From: Limnomonas spitsbergensis
Lineage: Eukaryota; Chlorophyta; Chlorophyceae; Chlamydomonadales
Assembly (NCBI GenBank): GCA_037349105.1
Contig: JAYJMM010000039.1
Coordinates: 682,001 to 746,000 of the forward strand
Direction of reading: 5' to 3'
DNA length: 64,000 nt
The first letter of the stretch is position 1. Each line of letters opens with the position of its first letter. The position numbers and the translations under genes are program-made. Positions 21,201 to 32,018 of the stretch are shown piece after piece. The notes beneath the pieces were generated by a model that saw nothing but the letters and a program-made list of their open reading frames with translations, did not search any database and was not told the DNA's origin.

Positions 21201-21584
21201 GTGGAATACTTTGGCAGAAGGCACTCGGTCTCGCACATGTTCTATGAGGGGCTGCCAGTGGCCACCAGGGTCAAGCTGAGCACGTTCGTGATCACGGTGC
21301 CAGGGTACTTAAGTATGACCGATGAGGAGCAGATCACTGTACTGACGCAGCAGGTGGTGCTGTGGGAGAAGTTCGCCCTGGAAATGGGGGACCTGTCTGT
21401 CACAGATCACAGGCCTGCGGCAGAAGAGGAGAATGAGACGGAAGAGGGGGAAGAGACAGAAGAGGAGGAAGAGGAGCGAGAGGCTTCTTGGAGGCAGAGA
21501 CTTTTTGAAGGAAGATATTACTTGGATGAAGAGAGGCCATTGTCACCCCGCGAGCGGTCCATAGATAGGCCAAGGTGGCGCTAG
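15222..21584 (+). pseudogene. E1 gag-like gene, broken
   Basis: The frame is interrupted by stops near 16245, 16560, 16738, 18001, 20964 and 21099 and by frame changes. A ~130-residue module around GIGRGGPxP and PELILD occurs three times (about 15345, 16020 and 18480). A 29-residue repeat array is at 17202-17549 and 18-residue QSQEPPRGQ repeats are at 19990-20260. The best-conserved part, about 20640-21420, matches the capsid-like region of E3 and includes CQACGYWGSHNRLALSDE and EETVEAFAHRVLSTAELLQI. It ends in an acidic tail closing PRWR, replacing the E3 continuation into protease. No zinc knuckle, protease or pol follows, so E1 is non-autonomous. Confidence 0.75.
17202..17549 (+). repeat. 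87-bp (29-aa) in-frame repeats in E1 gag
   Basis: Units begin near 17202, 17289, 17376 and 17463, an exact 87-bp period, encoding VVAGGCEPGQLQVQA... each with one Cys in GGC and one in the RxCLQRE part. The same repeat is expanded in E2. Confidence 0.9.
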
Positions 21585-21692
21585 GCTTCCAACAAAGAGG
21601 AGGAGTCAGCCCTAGAGGGGCATACGGAGGACGCGGGCTATGGTTAAGCCTAGCCCAGAGCGGCAAGGCTGCTGAGCACTTGACGGTCCCCA
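21585..21692 (+). other. E1 3' UTR, part 1, with target site of E2
   Basis: Follows the gag stop and matches the start of the E3 3' UTR (GAGTCAGCC, GCCCAGAGCGGC blocks). It ends at CCCA (21689-21692), repeated at 30879-30882 on the other side of E2, after which the E1 UTR continues. Confidence 0.85.
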
Positions 21693-21935
21693 TGTCGCAC
21701 CATACAGCAGTAAACGTGCCAACATGGTAAACTCCGGAATCTCCGGTAAAGGCGCCTTAGAGAAGTGTCCTTCTACTCATAAACACGGTACATTACCGTA
21801 CACACAGACTCCTTGTACTTCAGACAAGAGCTGTTAACTGGCTACTGTAAGGTTCGGCCCTAGCAGGAAGTCTCTCTGCCTAGGGGTAATGTCTGGGTGT
21901 CCCTGTCTTGTGGGTACCGCCCCTACTACTTCACT
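21693..21935 (-). repeat. E2 segment B2 (3' terminus)
   Basis: Near-identical to B1 at 22591-22842, which carries a small extra TTACCGTAA-type duplication. The element ends here at GGTGCGACA (minus strand). Confidence 0.85.
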
Positions 21936-21945
21936 TGAAGGACAC
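21936..21945 (-). other. Primer-site remnant at the LTR-LTR junction of E2
   Basis: On the minus strand these ten bases read GTGTCCTTCA, the same as the bases that follow segment A1 at 30235-30226, the 2-nt spacer plus the first 8 nt of the primer-binding site. They lie between A2 and B2, where two LTRs would meet in a circle. Confidence 0.75.
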
Positions 21946-22588
21946 TGAGAGCGGGGATGCTCGGGGTTGCGAAGGAACGGCGACGGAAATGACTTTGTCC
22001 GTGGGTTTTGTCGCCAGGCGGACTCAGCTGGAAGCTGGTACGCCGAGAGCTCCTGGTCGGCTTTGCGCCTCCTGGTCTATTTAGGTGAATATCTGCTTGG
22101 GACTGCTTGCCTGATTAGTCGTCTCCGATGGACGAGTAGTCAGGGATCGGCACCGTAGGTCGCGTGCTCTTCAGGACGAGCTCCGTAGATGGCGTCGGCT
22201 GGGGATGTCCAGTGATATGGATGGGGCTCGCTTGTCACTTGCTTATGCTATCACTACTTTCCGTGGTGCTAGACTTGACTGAAGTGTAAGGTACTGACTT
22301 AGTGGCGAGCAAGGGCTACTAGTATCCGTGAGAGCTAGGCCTATACTCTTTACACCAGAGGCCTGTCCTTCAAAAGGGACAAAAAGTAGTAGCTTAGGCA
22401 ATTGCCGGGATTCAAAGGTCCCGGCATGCCCTAATTACTGAGTACGGATTATGCTAAATCACCCTGCGTAAGCGGGTTTCTAGGTCTCAGTTCAAATCCG
22501 GAGACTCCGCAGATAAGCTGCGGAGGCTCCGCGGCCGCTAACTGCGGTCTAAACGGTTCTGTCACGTATACGGTAATATACTGTGACA
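21946..22588 (-). repeat. E2 segment A2
   Basis: Copy of A1 (30236-30878), same length of 643 bp with very few differences. On the plus strand it ends CTGTGACA, then GC (22589-22590), then TGTCGCACC of B1, giving the palindrome GACAGCTGTC. Confidence 0.9.
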
Positions 22589-22590
22589 GC

Positions 22591-22842
22591 TGTCGCACCA
22601 TAAAGCAGTAAACGTGCCAACATGGTAAACTCCGGAATCTCCGGTAAAGGCGCCTTAGAGAAGTGTCCTTCTACTCATAAACACGGTACATTACCGTAAT
22701 TACCGTACACACAGACTCCTTGTACTTCAGACAAGAGCTGTTAACTGGCTACTGTAAGGTTCGGCCCTAGCAGGAAGTCTCTCTGCCTAGGGGTAATGTC
22801 TGGGTGTCCCTGTCTTGTGGGTACCGCCCCTACTACTTCACT
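22591..22842 (-). repeat. E2 segment B1
   Basis: On the minus strand B1 begins right after a purine-rich tract (GAGGAGCGGGGGGC, about 22843-22856), the expected polypurine primer at the start of a 3' LTR. It ends GTGCGACA. Confidence 0.8.
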
Positions 22843-24100
22843 CGCCCCCCGCTCCTCAGCGTTAAGCCTAAAGGGCATGCGCTGGGAGCCGGAAAAAGGG
22901 GTCGGTACTGAAAGAAAGAAACTTCTGGCAATATGTACACCTCAGAAGATCAAAATATCAAAGCAAATCTGCCTGGTTCAGGCCGTCCCCCGCATCTGCC
23001 TGGTTCAGGCTATATACACACATCAGCCTGGTTCAGGCTGTTTTCAAAGCAAAATCTGTACGCCCAGAACTTGTCAGTTCCCTAACACTGAAGCCTCCTA
23101 AACATCTGACTGCAATCCAGCCAGTCGGTAAAAAAATCCCCTGAAGAAAATCCACTGCAGGAAATGTGCTGCAGGACATCCACACAAGGAAACCCGTGGC
23201 GGACCCTAGGCCCACCCACGGTTCTGCACACTTGACAAAGGCCTCTGGGACCCTGATCTCTCTCCGGCCTGATCGGGGCACACAGAATCCGGTACCGTCA
23301 CCAGTGTCATGCTTGGTTGCAGGCAATAAAGGGTCAGAACCCATCAGAAACACTCAGCAACCATCAGAAAACATCAGAAACCATCAGAAATCATCAGAAA
23401 CCATCAAAAATCATCAGAAACCATCAAAAATCATCAGAAACCATCAGAAGTCATGAGAAATCAGAATCTTTAAACTTCTAGAAATATGTACGTAGAAGCT
23501 CAAATCATCTTAGCAAATCTGCCTGGTTCAGGCCTTCTTCAATCAGAACTAAAAAAAATCCACCGAGTCTCAGCTGAAGCGCAATGCGCAGAATCCTATA
23601 AATCCAGGCTGTTCAGCCCACTACTGGTTAGCAAACAGAGAATTTTTTAAAGTTATCAGGTTAAGCTAAGAACAACCGCTGCTCTCGCCCCACTGCGCCA
23701 TAGCCGCCTGGTCTTTAATGGCCACAGGAAATGTGCGCCGTAGCAGCGTGATCCGCCCCCTGCTGTGTTATCATCGCCCGAGTTGACTAATTCTCCTCGC
23801 TCATCATCTTCATAACATATGTACTACCGTAGCCTTGCTGCTACGGTGGTTGAGAAACAAATTTTCACTATGTTGCTGCGATAGCTTTAACTCCAATCCT
23901 GCATCTTCCGTCTTCGGTCCGCCTGTCGGGTACTAGGACAAGCCGCGCTGCGTCTGCATTTTCTGCTCTGTAGGCGCCTGCCCGCTCCTTGCCAGTTACG
24001 GCGTGGGTAACGTCACGTGCTCAGCGGCCTTGACGCTCTGGGCTCGGCCTCAGGTCTCGGTAAGCTCCGCAAGGGCTGACTCCTCCTCTTTGTTGGAAGC
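22843..24100 (-). other. E2 3' UTR with hairpin repeats
   Basis: No gene. The far part (23680-24060) matches the E3 3' UTR at 48200-48620. GCCTGGTTCAGGC-type 13-mers (short hairpins) occur at about 22971, 22998, 23028 and 23521. A 10-11-bp array of CCATCAGAAA-like units fills 23341-23455. Confidence 0.7.
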
Positions 24101-27100
24101 CTAGCGCCACCTTGGCCCATCTATGGACCGCTCGCTGGGTGACATTGGCTTCTCTTCGTCCAAGGAATATCTTTCTCCAAAAAGTCTCTCCCTCCAAGAA
24201 GCCTCTCGCGCCTCCTCCTCCTCATCCGCCTCTTCCTCCTCTTCCATTTCATTCTCCTCTTCTGCCTCTTCCATCTCATTCTCCTCTTCTGCCGCATGCC
24301 TGTGATCTGTGACCAACAGGTCCCCCATTTCCAGGGCGAACTTCTCCCACAGCACCACCTGCTGCGTCAGCACAGTGATCTGCTCCTCATCGGTCATGCA
24401 CAAGTACCCTGGCACAGTGATCACGAACTTGCTCAGCTTGACCCTGGTGGCCACTGGCAGCCCTTCATAGAACATGTGCGAGACCGAGTGCCTTCTGCCA
24501 AAGTAGTCCACTGCATCCCTGGAGATATGTAGCAACTCTGCTGTGGACAGGACTCTGTGCGCAAACGCCTCTACTGTCTCCTCTGGCTTGACCTCTGGAT
24601 CCAAAGTGGTCTTGACTCCCAGCTTGATGTTGGTGATCGCGGATCTCTCATCCGAGGTCGGCTTTCCCACTTCCGCCTGAACCACCTTGATCCACAAAGT
24701 GAGCAGCGAGGCCTCGCAACACTGCTCCTCTGCTGGGGCGATCCACTGCTGCCTGATCCGTTCCACTTCTCTGGCAATTCTGTTTCCTGCATGGGGCGCC
24801 GCCCTGATGGCTGCCATCAGCGGCCCCACGCTAGCTGGCTTGCTGTCCCAAAGCTTGACCAGCGACTTGATCAGCAGTGTCATAGCTGATGGCGACTGGC
24901 ACGATCCAGCTATTTCTCCAGCCACCACAGCCAGCGCTGGCTGGTCATCTGACATTGCCAGCCTGTTGTGCGATCCCCAGTATCCACACGCCTGACAATA
25001 TTTCCTGGCTGCAACTGCGCCTGGGTGCGACATATCCAGGACTGGCACGTTGCCTTGGATGGCTGGGATCTTGGTGACCTTGGCCACCCCTGTCAGCTGC
25101 ATGACCATCTGTTGCTGCAGCTGCAGGGTCACTCTCGCCTGCTCCCTGTCGATTCTCTTCATTTCTTGGTCGCTGGACTCCTGCCTGGTTCTTGGCCTGC
25201 GCCTGTCCGCTCCCCTTGGCTCTGAATTCGCTGATTCTGAGCGCGATCCATATCCACCTCCTCTGCCTCCTGATGGACTGCGACCTGGATAGTATCTGTC
25301 GAATCTGTTGTCATCGTCCTCCCGATCTTCCCGTGATGGCTGTCTGCCTGCTCTTCCTGCGGAGCTTCTACTCCCGTCGCGCGGCTGCCTCCCGGTCTCA
25401 CTTCTGCCTGGTCTGTCGCCCGACCCGGGCCTCCAAGGATGTGCTCTGCCCGGTCCTGCCTGCCCTCTGGGCGGCTCCTGGCTTTGCCGATCCTGCTGTG
25501 CTCCCCTGCTGCATTCATCTGTTCCCCTGGGTGGCTCCTGGCTTTGCTGCCTTGGCTGTTCCCAGCTGTCTGCCTGCCCCCCTGGGCGGCTCCTGGCCTT
25601 GCCGATTCGGCTGTTCCCAGCTGTCTGCCTGCCCTCTGGGCGGCTCCTGGCTTTGCCGATTTGGCTGTTCCCTGCTGTCTGCCTGCCCCCTGGGCGGCTC
25701 CTGGCTTTGCCGGTACTGCTGTTCTTCACCGCTTGCTTGCCCCCTGGGCTGCCCTTGGTTCTGCCTTCCTGGCTGCGTCCCTCCTGTGTAATTCCTGGCG
25801 TAGGAATCAGATTGCGTTTCCCCTCTGGTTTCCTGCCTTCTTGGTCCACTGTTGCGCACACTGCCTACAGGCTCGTCCTGTTGTGTTCCTCTTGCTGCGC
25901 CCTCTTGCCTTTTCCTCAGGAACTCCTCGATGTAATCCACCTGGGTTTCCTGGCATGTATTCTCTTTGACCTCGATTATGCGCAGGAGTGCATAAGACTC
26001 TTGCCTGTTTGCTCTGCGCGTTGCTACGCCTTGCTCAGCCATCCTGGCCAGCGATCGGCTAGTCAACTCCGCCCTTTCACTGGCGGCTGGGCTACTGGCC
26101 CTGGGCTCTTCCCTGCCCCTTGGCCGCCCCCTGAGGCTTGGCTCGCTGCTGACCTCAAAAACCTCAGATCTGAGGATTGGCGCGGTTCTTGCTTGCTGCT
26201 GTCACCTTTGGACTTCCCTGAGCTCCTCAGGCCGCTGCCCCGCTGTTTCAAATCCTTCCCATGCCTGGTCCTCCTCATCTTCTGGCTCGGATCCCGGTTC
26301 CACCTGATTTCCTGTTACCTCATTGCACCACTCATCTGCGAAGGCCTTAACAGCCAGGGCTGCTTCGCGTCCAGCCCTTCCCTTGGATACCTGTCCAAGG
26401 GCGCTTAACAGCGTCGCCCTGTCCTGCCCTGTGTGGGGGATACCCAGCATGGCCTTTGTTGCCCATCCCCTCAGATGATGGGCCTTGAACTCCTCAATGG
26501 CTGTGACCTGGTCCTGGAAATGCAAGAACGTCCTGGAGCAAACTTCCTTCCACAGGTCTGTTGCCCACTGCAAAATTCCTGCCCAACCGATCGGTCCTTC
26601 TGACTCCTCATTGCCGCACACTACTCCCCCAGTCCCGGAGCGCTCTGGTTCTCTAGGTCTGGTATCCTGCGCCTGTGCTGTACCTTGATAAAATCCGCGC
26701 AGGATTTCCTTGTGGCTGCCGCCTGCTCGCATCTGGCTGCTAGATCCCTCCTTGGGTGTCTGCACAGGTCTGCCCACACTGGGCGTAAACTTGGACAGCG
26801 GCGTCCCGTAGACTGTGGATCCCGCCCCTCTTTTAACCGGCACCTCCATCGGCTGCTGACGGGCACCTGTTGCGCGATTCTCCCAGATCCTGGCCAGCTC
26901 CACATCTGCAGGCACCGCAACATGGATTGCTACCAGACACACATTCCTGCTGCTGCTGATGTCCACGTGTGCTGGCACCGGAGACCTGCTGCTCCTAGCT
27001 GCTTCCACGTTACTGTCAGCTGCCTTGCCTGCCATTGCCTGGCTGGACTTGCTGCAGCCGTCAGGGCCCAGACTCAGGCTAGGGCTGGCTTGACCCACTG

Positions 27101-27744
27101 GCCCACACGGCTCTGCTGAGCGGAAGCCCTCCTGACTGGGCAATCTGGGCATGCACTCCTGGTGCTGCGGCGGCTGTGCCTTTTTTCGCCTCATGGCTGG
27201 CCTGCTCAGCCCCGTGCCCCCCGGGTAGTGCCACGTGCCATGTAACCATGGCTGTCTGCTGCAGTTGCTGCTCTTCCTCTTCCTCACCTGTAGGCAGCCG
27301 CGCCTGTAGGTTCTGTTTGGCATGTTCCAAGCAATGCTTCACCATCCTCAGCTGTCTGGTCATCCTCATCTTCACTGCTATTATTGGCTGCTTGGCCACC
27401 CACAGCTGCCTGGCCATTCCTTTAAGCTTCTGCCGGTACCAATTAACCTTTTCCCTCAGCATGGGTATGGAGATTCCCTGCTCCTCTGACCCCTCAGGAT
27501 TCTCTGCCGCCTCCAGCTGTTTGCTGGCCTGCTGGGCCGCCCCTGGTTCTGATATTGGCACCTGGACCCCTCCTGGAGCTGCTGCCACTGGTGGTGTCAC
27601 AGGCCCATCCTCTTCTGGCTGGTGAATCTGCACCAGCACCGGCGCCTGCCTGTGCTCGTGGTCCTCAACCTCACTTGGGCCAACTGGTTCCTCAGCCACC
27701 TTTTGGTTCAGCTTCTGCTCCCACGGATGCAGTTGATCCGGCTC

Positions 27745-28715
27745 GCAGCCGCCGGCCACCACAGGTGTCACATGGGCTGCCTCCCTTGACAAACACAAAC
27801 GTGACGCCTGCACCTGCAGTTGGCCTGGCTCACAGCCACCGATCCCTACAGGTGTCACATGAATTGCCTCCCTCTGCAAGCACCGTCGTGACGCCTGCAA
27901 CTGCAGTTGGCCTGGCTCACAGCCACCGGCCACCACAGGTGTCACAGGAACGTCCTCCATCTGAAAACACAGCCGTGACGCCTGCACCTGCAGTTGGCAC
28001 GGCTCGTGGCCATCGGTCACCACAGGTGTCACAGGAACTGCCTCTCTCTGCAAACACAGCCGTGACGCATGCACCTGCAGTTGGCCTGGCTCACAGCCAG
28101 CGGCCGCCACAGGTGTCACATGGGCTGCCTCCCTCGGCAAACACAGCCGTGACGCATGCACCTGCAGTTGACCTGGCTCACAGCCACCGATCCCTACACG
28201 TGTCACAGGAACTGCCTCTCTCTGCAAACACAGCCGTGACGCCTGCACCTGCAATTGGCTTGGCTCGCAGCCACCGGCCACCACAGTTTTCACAGGAACT
28301 GCCTCCTTCTGCAAACACAGCCGTGATGCATGCACCTGCAGTTGGTCTGGCTCACAGCCACCGATCCCTACAGGTGTCACAGGAACTGCCTCCATCTGCA
28401 AACACAGCCGTGACGCATGCACCTGCAGTTGGCCTGGCTCACAGCCACCGGCCACCACAGTTTTCACAGGAACTGCCTCCTTCTGCAAACACAGCCGTGA
28501 TGCCTGCACCTGCAGTTGGTCTGGCTTACAGCCACCGATCCCTACAGGTGTCACAGGAACTGCCTCCATCTGCAAACACAGCCGTGACGCATGCACCTGC
28601 AGTTGGCCTGGCTCACAACCAGCGGCCGCCACAGGTGTCACATGGGCTGCCTCCCTCGGCAAACACAGCCGTGACGCATGCACCTGCAATTGGCCCGGCT
28701 CGCAGCCACCGGTCA
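27745..28715 (-). repeat. 87-bp (29-aa) repeat array in E2 gag, ~11 units
   Basis: GTGTCACA landmarks recur every 87 bp from about 27766 to 28636. Units encode (V/G)GGCEPGQLQVxASRLCLxxEA and alternate between a VVAGG and a VGIGG start, which implies expansion of two-unit blocks. The frame is preserved throughout. Confidence 0.9.
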
Positions 28716-28755
28716 CTGGTTTGGGTGAAAAAGCATTCCCTATCGGAAAACAATT

Positions 28756-28985
28756 GATCAGGTGCAGCTGCTCGCTAGCTACCGGGCTATCCTGCCTGGG
28801 TGGGCCGGCACTCTCTGCCGTAATACAGTTGATCAGGTGCAGCTGCTCGCTAGCTACCAGGCTATCCTGCCTGGGTGGGCCGGCACTCTCTGCCGTAATA
28901 CAGTTGATCAGGTGCAGCTGCTCGCTAGCTACCAAGCTATCCTGCCTGGGTGGGCCGGCACTCTCTGCCGTAATACAGTTGATCA
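28756..28985 (-). repeat. 75-bp (25-aa) repeats in E2 gag
   Basis: GATCAGGTGCAGCTGCTCGC landmarks sit at 28756, 28831 and 28906, with a last partial copy at 28981, an exact 75-bp period. The matching single-copy stretch in E1 is around 17040-17090. Confidence 0.9.
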
Positions 28986-29472
28986 GGTGCCTGGGACTTG
29001 GCTCACTGTCACTGCTGAGGATATCAAACATGGACCAGCCGTTGGGGGACACCTGATTACCTGGCTGCTCCATACACCTGGTCAATGCCTCCAAGGGTGC
29101 GCGCTGCTGGGGCACAGCCAGACTGCTTAACCCCGCCTGCTCTGCGTCACACACACTTTTCCACACTCCAGTGGCCCACTGCCCTAGCCTGTTCCACCCT
29201 ATTGGCTGAGCCAGATCCCCCTTCCTTTTTACTGGGGGCCATTCCGCAGTGGCGGCTTTTGCTTCACCCACCGCCTGCAGATCTGCAGGTTTCCTGATCA
29301 CCTGACTTCCACCACGGGGCATCGTCCCGTTCTCCTTTTGAATGCATTGCGCAGCACTTGCCACTCTCATCAGCCTCTTCTGCGTCGCGTATTCTGGCCC
29401 ACTGCCTAGGTCTCTGCGTCCCTTTCTATTGGCTCATGGGATTAAGCTGGGTAGGCCTCGCCTTTCTGCTTT

Positions 29473-29660
29473 TCTGCTCACTAATTTTAATTTGGCGGAA
29501 TCCTCCTTCGCCCTCTTTTCTGCTCGCTAATTTTAATCTGGCGGAATCCTCCTTCGCCCTTTTTTCTGCTTGCTAATTTCTAATCTGGCGGAATCCTCCT
29601 TCGCCCTTTTTTCTGCTTGCTGATTTTTAATCTGGCGGAATCCTCCTTCGCCCTTTTTAT
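29473..29660 (-). repeat. 46-47-bp tandem repeats in E2 leader
   Basis: GGCGGAATCCTCCTTCGCCC recurs at 29494, 29540, 29587 and 29634, joined by TTTTCTGCTTGCTAATT-like spacers. The unit is present once in the E1 and E3 leaders (near 15023 and 32500). Confidence 0.9.
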
Positions 29661-30212
29661 TACTTCCCACCTTTGCTGGCTGGGCTGCTTCTAGATGGCA
29701 CACGTCCCGCGTGGATGTCTCGCGTCCTACGCGGAGGTATCCTCTTGCGTAGTGTCCGTTCAGCTCTGCGGTCCTGCGGGGATCCTTTGGTACACCCACA
29801 AAGTTTCAAACCTGGATGTTCTATCCACAAGTTCACTTTTGTCAATGATGAAAGATTGGATCCACCTGATCTCAATCTGCAGTCATACAGGTAATTATCT
29901 GCTGGATAAATCCCCAGCCAGATCTTCAAGCCTCTCCTGGACTCAACACTAAGCTGCCACGCTCAATGCACAGGGAATCAAGCTGGGTTTATAACTCCAC
30001 AACGAGATCTTCGAGCTTCTCCCCAAGGCTCTTCACAGCTGGAGTTTGCAAGATCTAATTTGGCACGAAAAGCCCAAGCAGAATGCAGCGACAGAGGTGC
30101 TTTTTCAAGCTGTCCAAGGCGAACAATTCAAAAAAAATATTCCAGGTCAGACAAGCTTAGCTTCCCTCAGCGAGGAACTCGTTGGCAAGCAGCTGATCAG
30201 GCTGCAATACCA

Positions 30213-30676
30213 CTTTTGTCCCTTTTGAAGGACACTGAGAGCGGGGATGCTCGGGGTTGCGAAGGAACGGCGACGGAAGTGACTTTGTCCGTGGGTTTTG
30301 TCGCCGGGCGGACTCAGCTGGAAGCTGGTACGCCGAGAGCTCCTGGTCGGCTTTGCGCCTCCTGGTCTATTTAGGTGAATATCTGCTTGGGACTGCTTGC
30401 CTGATTAGTCGTCTCCGATGGACGAGTAGTCAGGGATCGGCACCGTAGGTCGCGTGCTCTTCAGGGCGAGCTCCGTAGATGGCGTCGGCTGGGGATGTCC
30501 AGTGATATGGATGGGGCTCGCTTGTCACTTGCTTATGCTATCACCACTTTCCGTGGTGCTAGACTTGACTGAAGTGTAAGGTACTGACTTAGTGGCGAGC
30601 AAGGGCTACTAGTATCCGTGAGAGCTAGGCCTATACTCTTTACACCAGAGGCCTGTCCTTCAAAAGGGACAAAAAG
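30213..30676 (-). promoter_or_regulatory. E2 predicted self-priming pair
   Basis: The primer-site arm (30213-30233) and the arm near the inferred RNA start (30655-30676) are complementary over about 21 nt with one extra base in a T run. Compared with E1 and E3, both arms have changed together, so pairing is kept. Confidence 0.6.
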
Positions 30677-30878
30677 TAGTAGCTTAGGCAATTGCCGGGA
30701 TTCAAAGGTCCCGGCATGCCCTAATTACTGAGTACGGATTATGCTAAATCACCCTGCGTAAGCGGGTTTCTAGGTCTCAGTTCAAATCCGGAGACTCCGC
30801 AGATAAGCTGCGGAGGCTCCGCGGCCGCTAACTGCGGTCTAAACGGTTCTGTCACGTATACGGTAATATACTGTGACA
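30236..30878 (-). repeat. E2 5' terminal segment A1
   Basis: On the minus strand it starts TGTCACAGTATATTACCG at 30878 and runs to the 2-nt spacer before the primer site. It is 643 bp, identical in length to A2 at 21946-22588. Confidence 0.85.
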
Positions 30879-31356
30879 CCCACGCCGTAACCGACAAGGA
30901 GCGGGCAGGCGCCTGCGTAGCGGAAGATACCTTCAGGCGCAGCGCGGCTTGTCCTAGTACCCGGCAGGCAGTGGGCTGGCGGCCAGCGGGCCGAGGCTGG
31001 AAATGCAAGATTGGAACGGAGGATACGGCAGCGACGTGTTAAAAATTTGTTTCTCAAGAGCCGCAGCAGCAAGGCTGCGGTAGTACATATGCTGGAAGCG
31101 ATGGACGACGACACTTGATTTTGTGGAATAGTAATAGTACTGCAGGGGGCAGAGTCCCGCTGCTGCGGCGCACATTTCCTGTGGCCTTGAAGACCAGGCG
31201 GCTATGGCGCAGTGGGACGAGAGCAGCGGTTATACCTAGCCTGGCCTGATGATTCTGATTAACAGCCACATTTGGTGCTGAGCAGCTGAGATGCTTAAAA
31301 TGACGCGCAGTATGTGCGCATTGCCTGCGGAGATTTTGTGATTTTTGCTTTGAAGA
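30879..31356 (+). other. E1 3' UTR, part 2
   Basis: Begins with the second CCCA duplication of E2 and continues the E1 UTR. It is homologous to 48278-48720 in E3, including GGCGCACATTTCCTGTGGCC and GGCTATGGCGCAGTGGG. It ends AAGA (31353-31356), the target duplication of E3. Confidence 0.85.
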
Positions 31357-31995
31357 TGTCACAGTATATTACCGTATACGTGACAGAACCGTTTAGACCG
31401 CAGTTAGCGTTCTCGGTGACTCCGCAGCTTCTCTGCGGAGTCTTCGGATTTGAGCTGAGACCTAGAAACCCGCTTACGCAGGGAGATTTGACAGGTTCTA
31501 CCGTACTCTGAATTGGGCCTGCCGGGTCCCTGTATCCCGGCAGTTGCCCTAGCTAGTTACTTCGTCCCTTTCTAAAGGACAGACTCTATTGTAAACAAAC
31601 ACCGGCCGTCATATGTGTATGAGACCTCCGAAGTTCACATAAGTCAGTACCCTTACTCAAGTCAAGCCTAGACCAGCCTCAGCTGAGATAGCTGGAGACA
31701 AGTACCACAGCCAGAGAACCGAGACCACCCTGCCGAAGAAGAAGTACGCAGTCTACGTCCCGCCAACCTCACCGCGTGTAGCGCGGTAAGTGCACCTTAA
31801 CATAGCCCTGCTGGATCGCGCCCAGACGGCCAGAAGGCCTATGCTACCTAAGTCTATTGCTATATATACAAATATCTGTCTAGCTGCTTAACTCGAAGAG
31901 CACTCGCAGCCAGTGAATAGTCACTGAGCCTGCCCGTAGGCGTCCGTCACTGCCGTGAGGAAAGAAGTCCGCCACGGACCTGAAGCGCACATCGC
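31357..31995 (+). repeat. E3 5' terminal segment A1
   Basis: Starts with an imperfect 29-bp palindrome (31357-31385: TGTCAC ... GTGACA with inner TATA arms). Nearly identical to A2 (49177-49816); an extra C in A2 near AGACCTCTATT is one of the few differences. The segment contains the inferred promoter (first ~200 bp) and the RNA 5' region. Confidence 0.85.
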
Positions 31996-32018
31996 GTGTC
32001 CTTTAGAAAGGGACGAAG
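31560..32018 (+). promoter_or_regulatory. E3 predicted self-priming pair
   Basis: Arm 1 (31560-31580) is perfectly complementary over 21 nt to arm 2 (31998-32018). Arm 2 starts 2 nt after segment A, at the primer-binding position. Both arms differ from those of E1 at matching sites (CTAAAGGAC here, CAAAAGGAC in E1) so that pairing is kept. Confidence 0.65.

Larger units (their letters stand above)
24101..29370 (-). pseudogene. E2 gag-like gene, frameshifted
   Basis: The coding signal passes through at least three frames: 29370-27079, 27323-26202 and 26066-24101, the last shifting near 25500-25860. The N-terminal third is dominated by 25- and 29-residue repeats. The conserved capsid-like region at about 25060-24310 contains CQACGYWGSHNRLAMSDDQ and EETVEAFAHRVLSTAELLHI. 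The protein ends in a Glu-rich tail (24210-24300) and PRWR, as in E1, with no zinc knuckle or protease. The 5' part of the E1 and E3 gag is missing; homology begins near E1 position 16480. It presumably once supplied or interacted with particles made by an E3-like partner. Confidence 0.75.
21693..30878 (-). mobile_element. E2: gag-only retroelement nested in E1
   Basis: Nine kb in reverse orientation, bounded by TGTCGCACC on the left and CTGTGACA on the right and flanked by CCCA duplications. Read on the minus strand it is A (30878-30236), leader, gag, 3' UTR with purine tract, B (22842-22591), GC, A (22588-21946), ten extra bases, B (21935-21693). The two A copies are both 643 bp. It lacks pol and shares the special gag C-terminus of E1, so the two are members of one non-autonomous, gag-only lineage. 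Confidence 0.9.

Noticed and set aside
22971..23040. CRISPR-like array from repeated 13-mers GCCTGGTTCAGGC
   Set aside because: Only a few copies with irregular, non-unique spacers in a eukaryotic retroelement UTR; they are short hairpins.
31190..31240. tRNA-like A-box (TGGCGCAGTGG) in the element 3' UTRs, also at about 48593
   Set aside because: No matching B-box or cloverleaf follows at the right distance. A GTTCAAATCC match on one strand of segment A is too far away.
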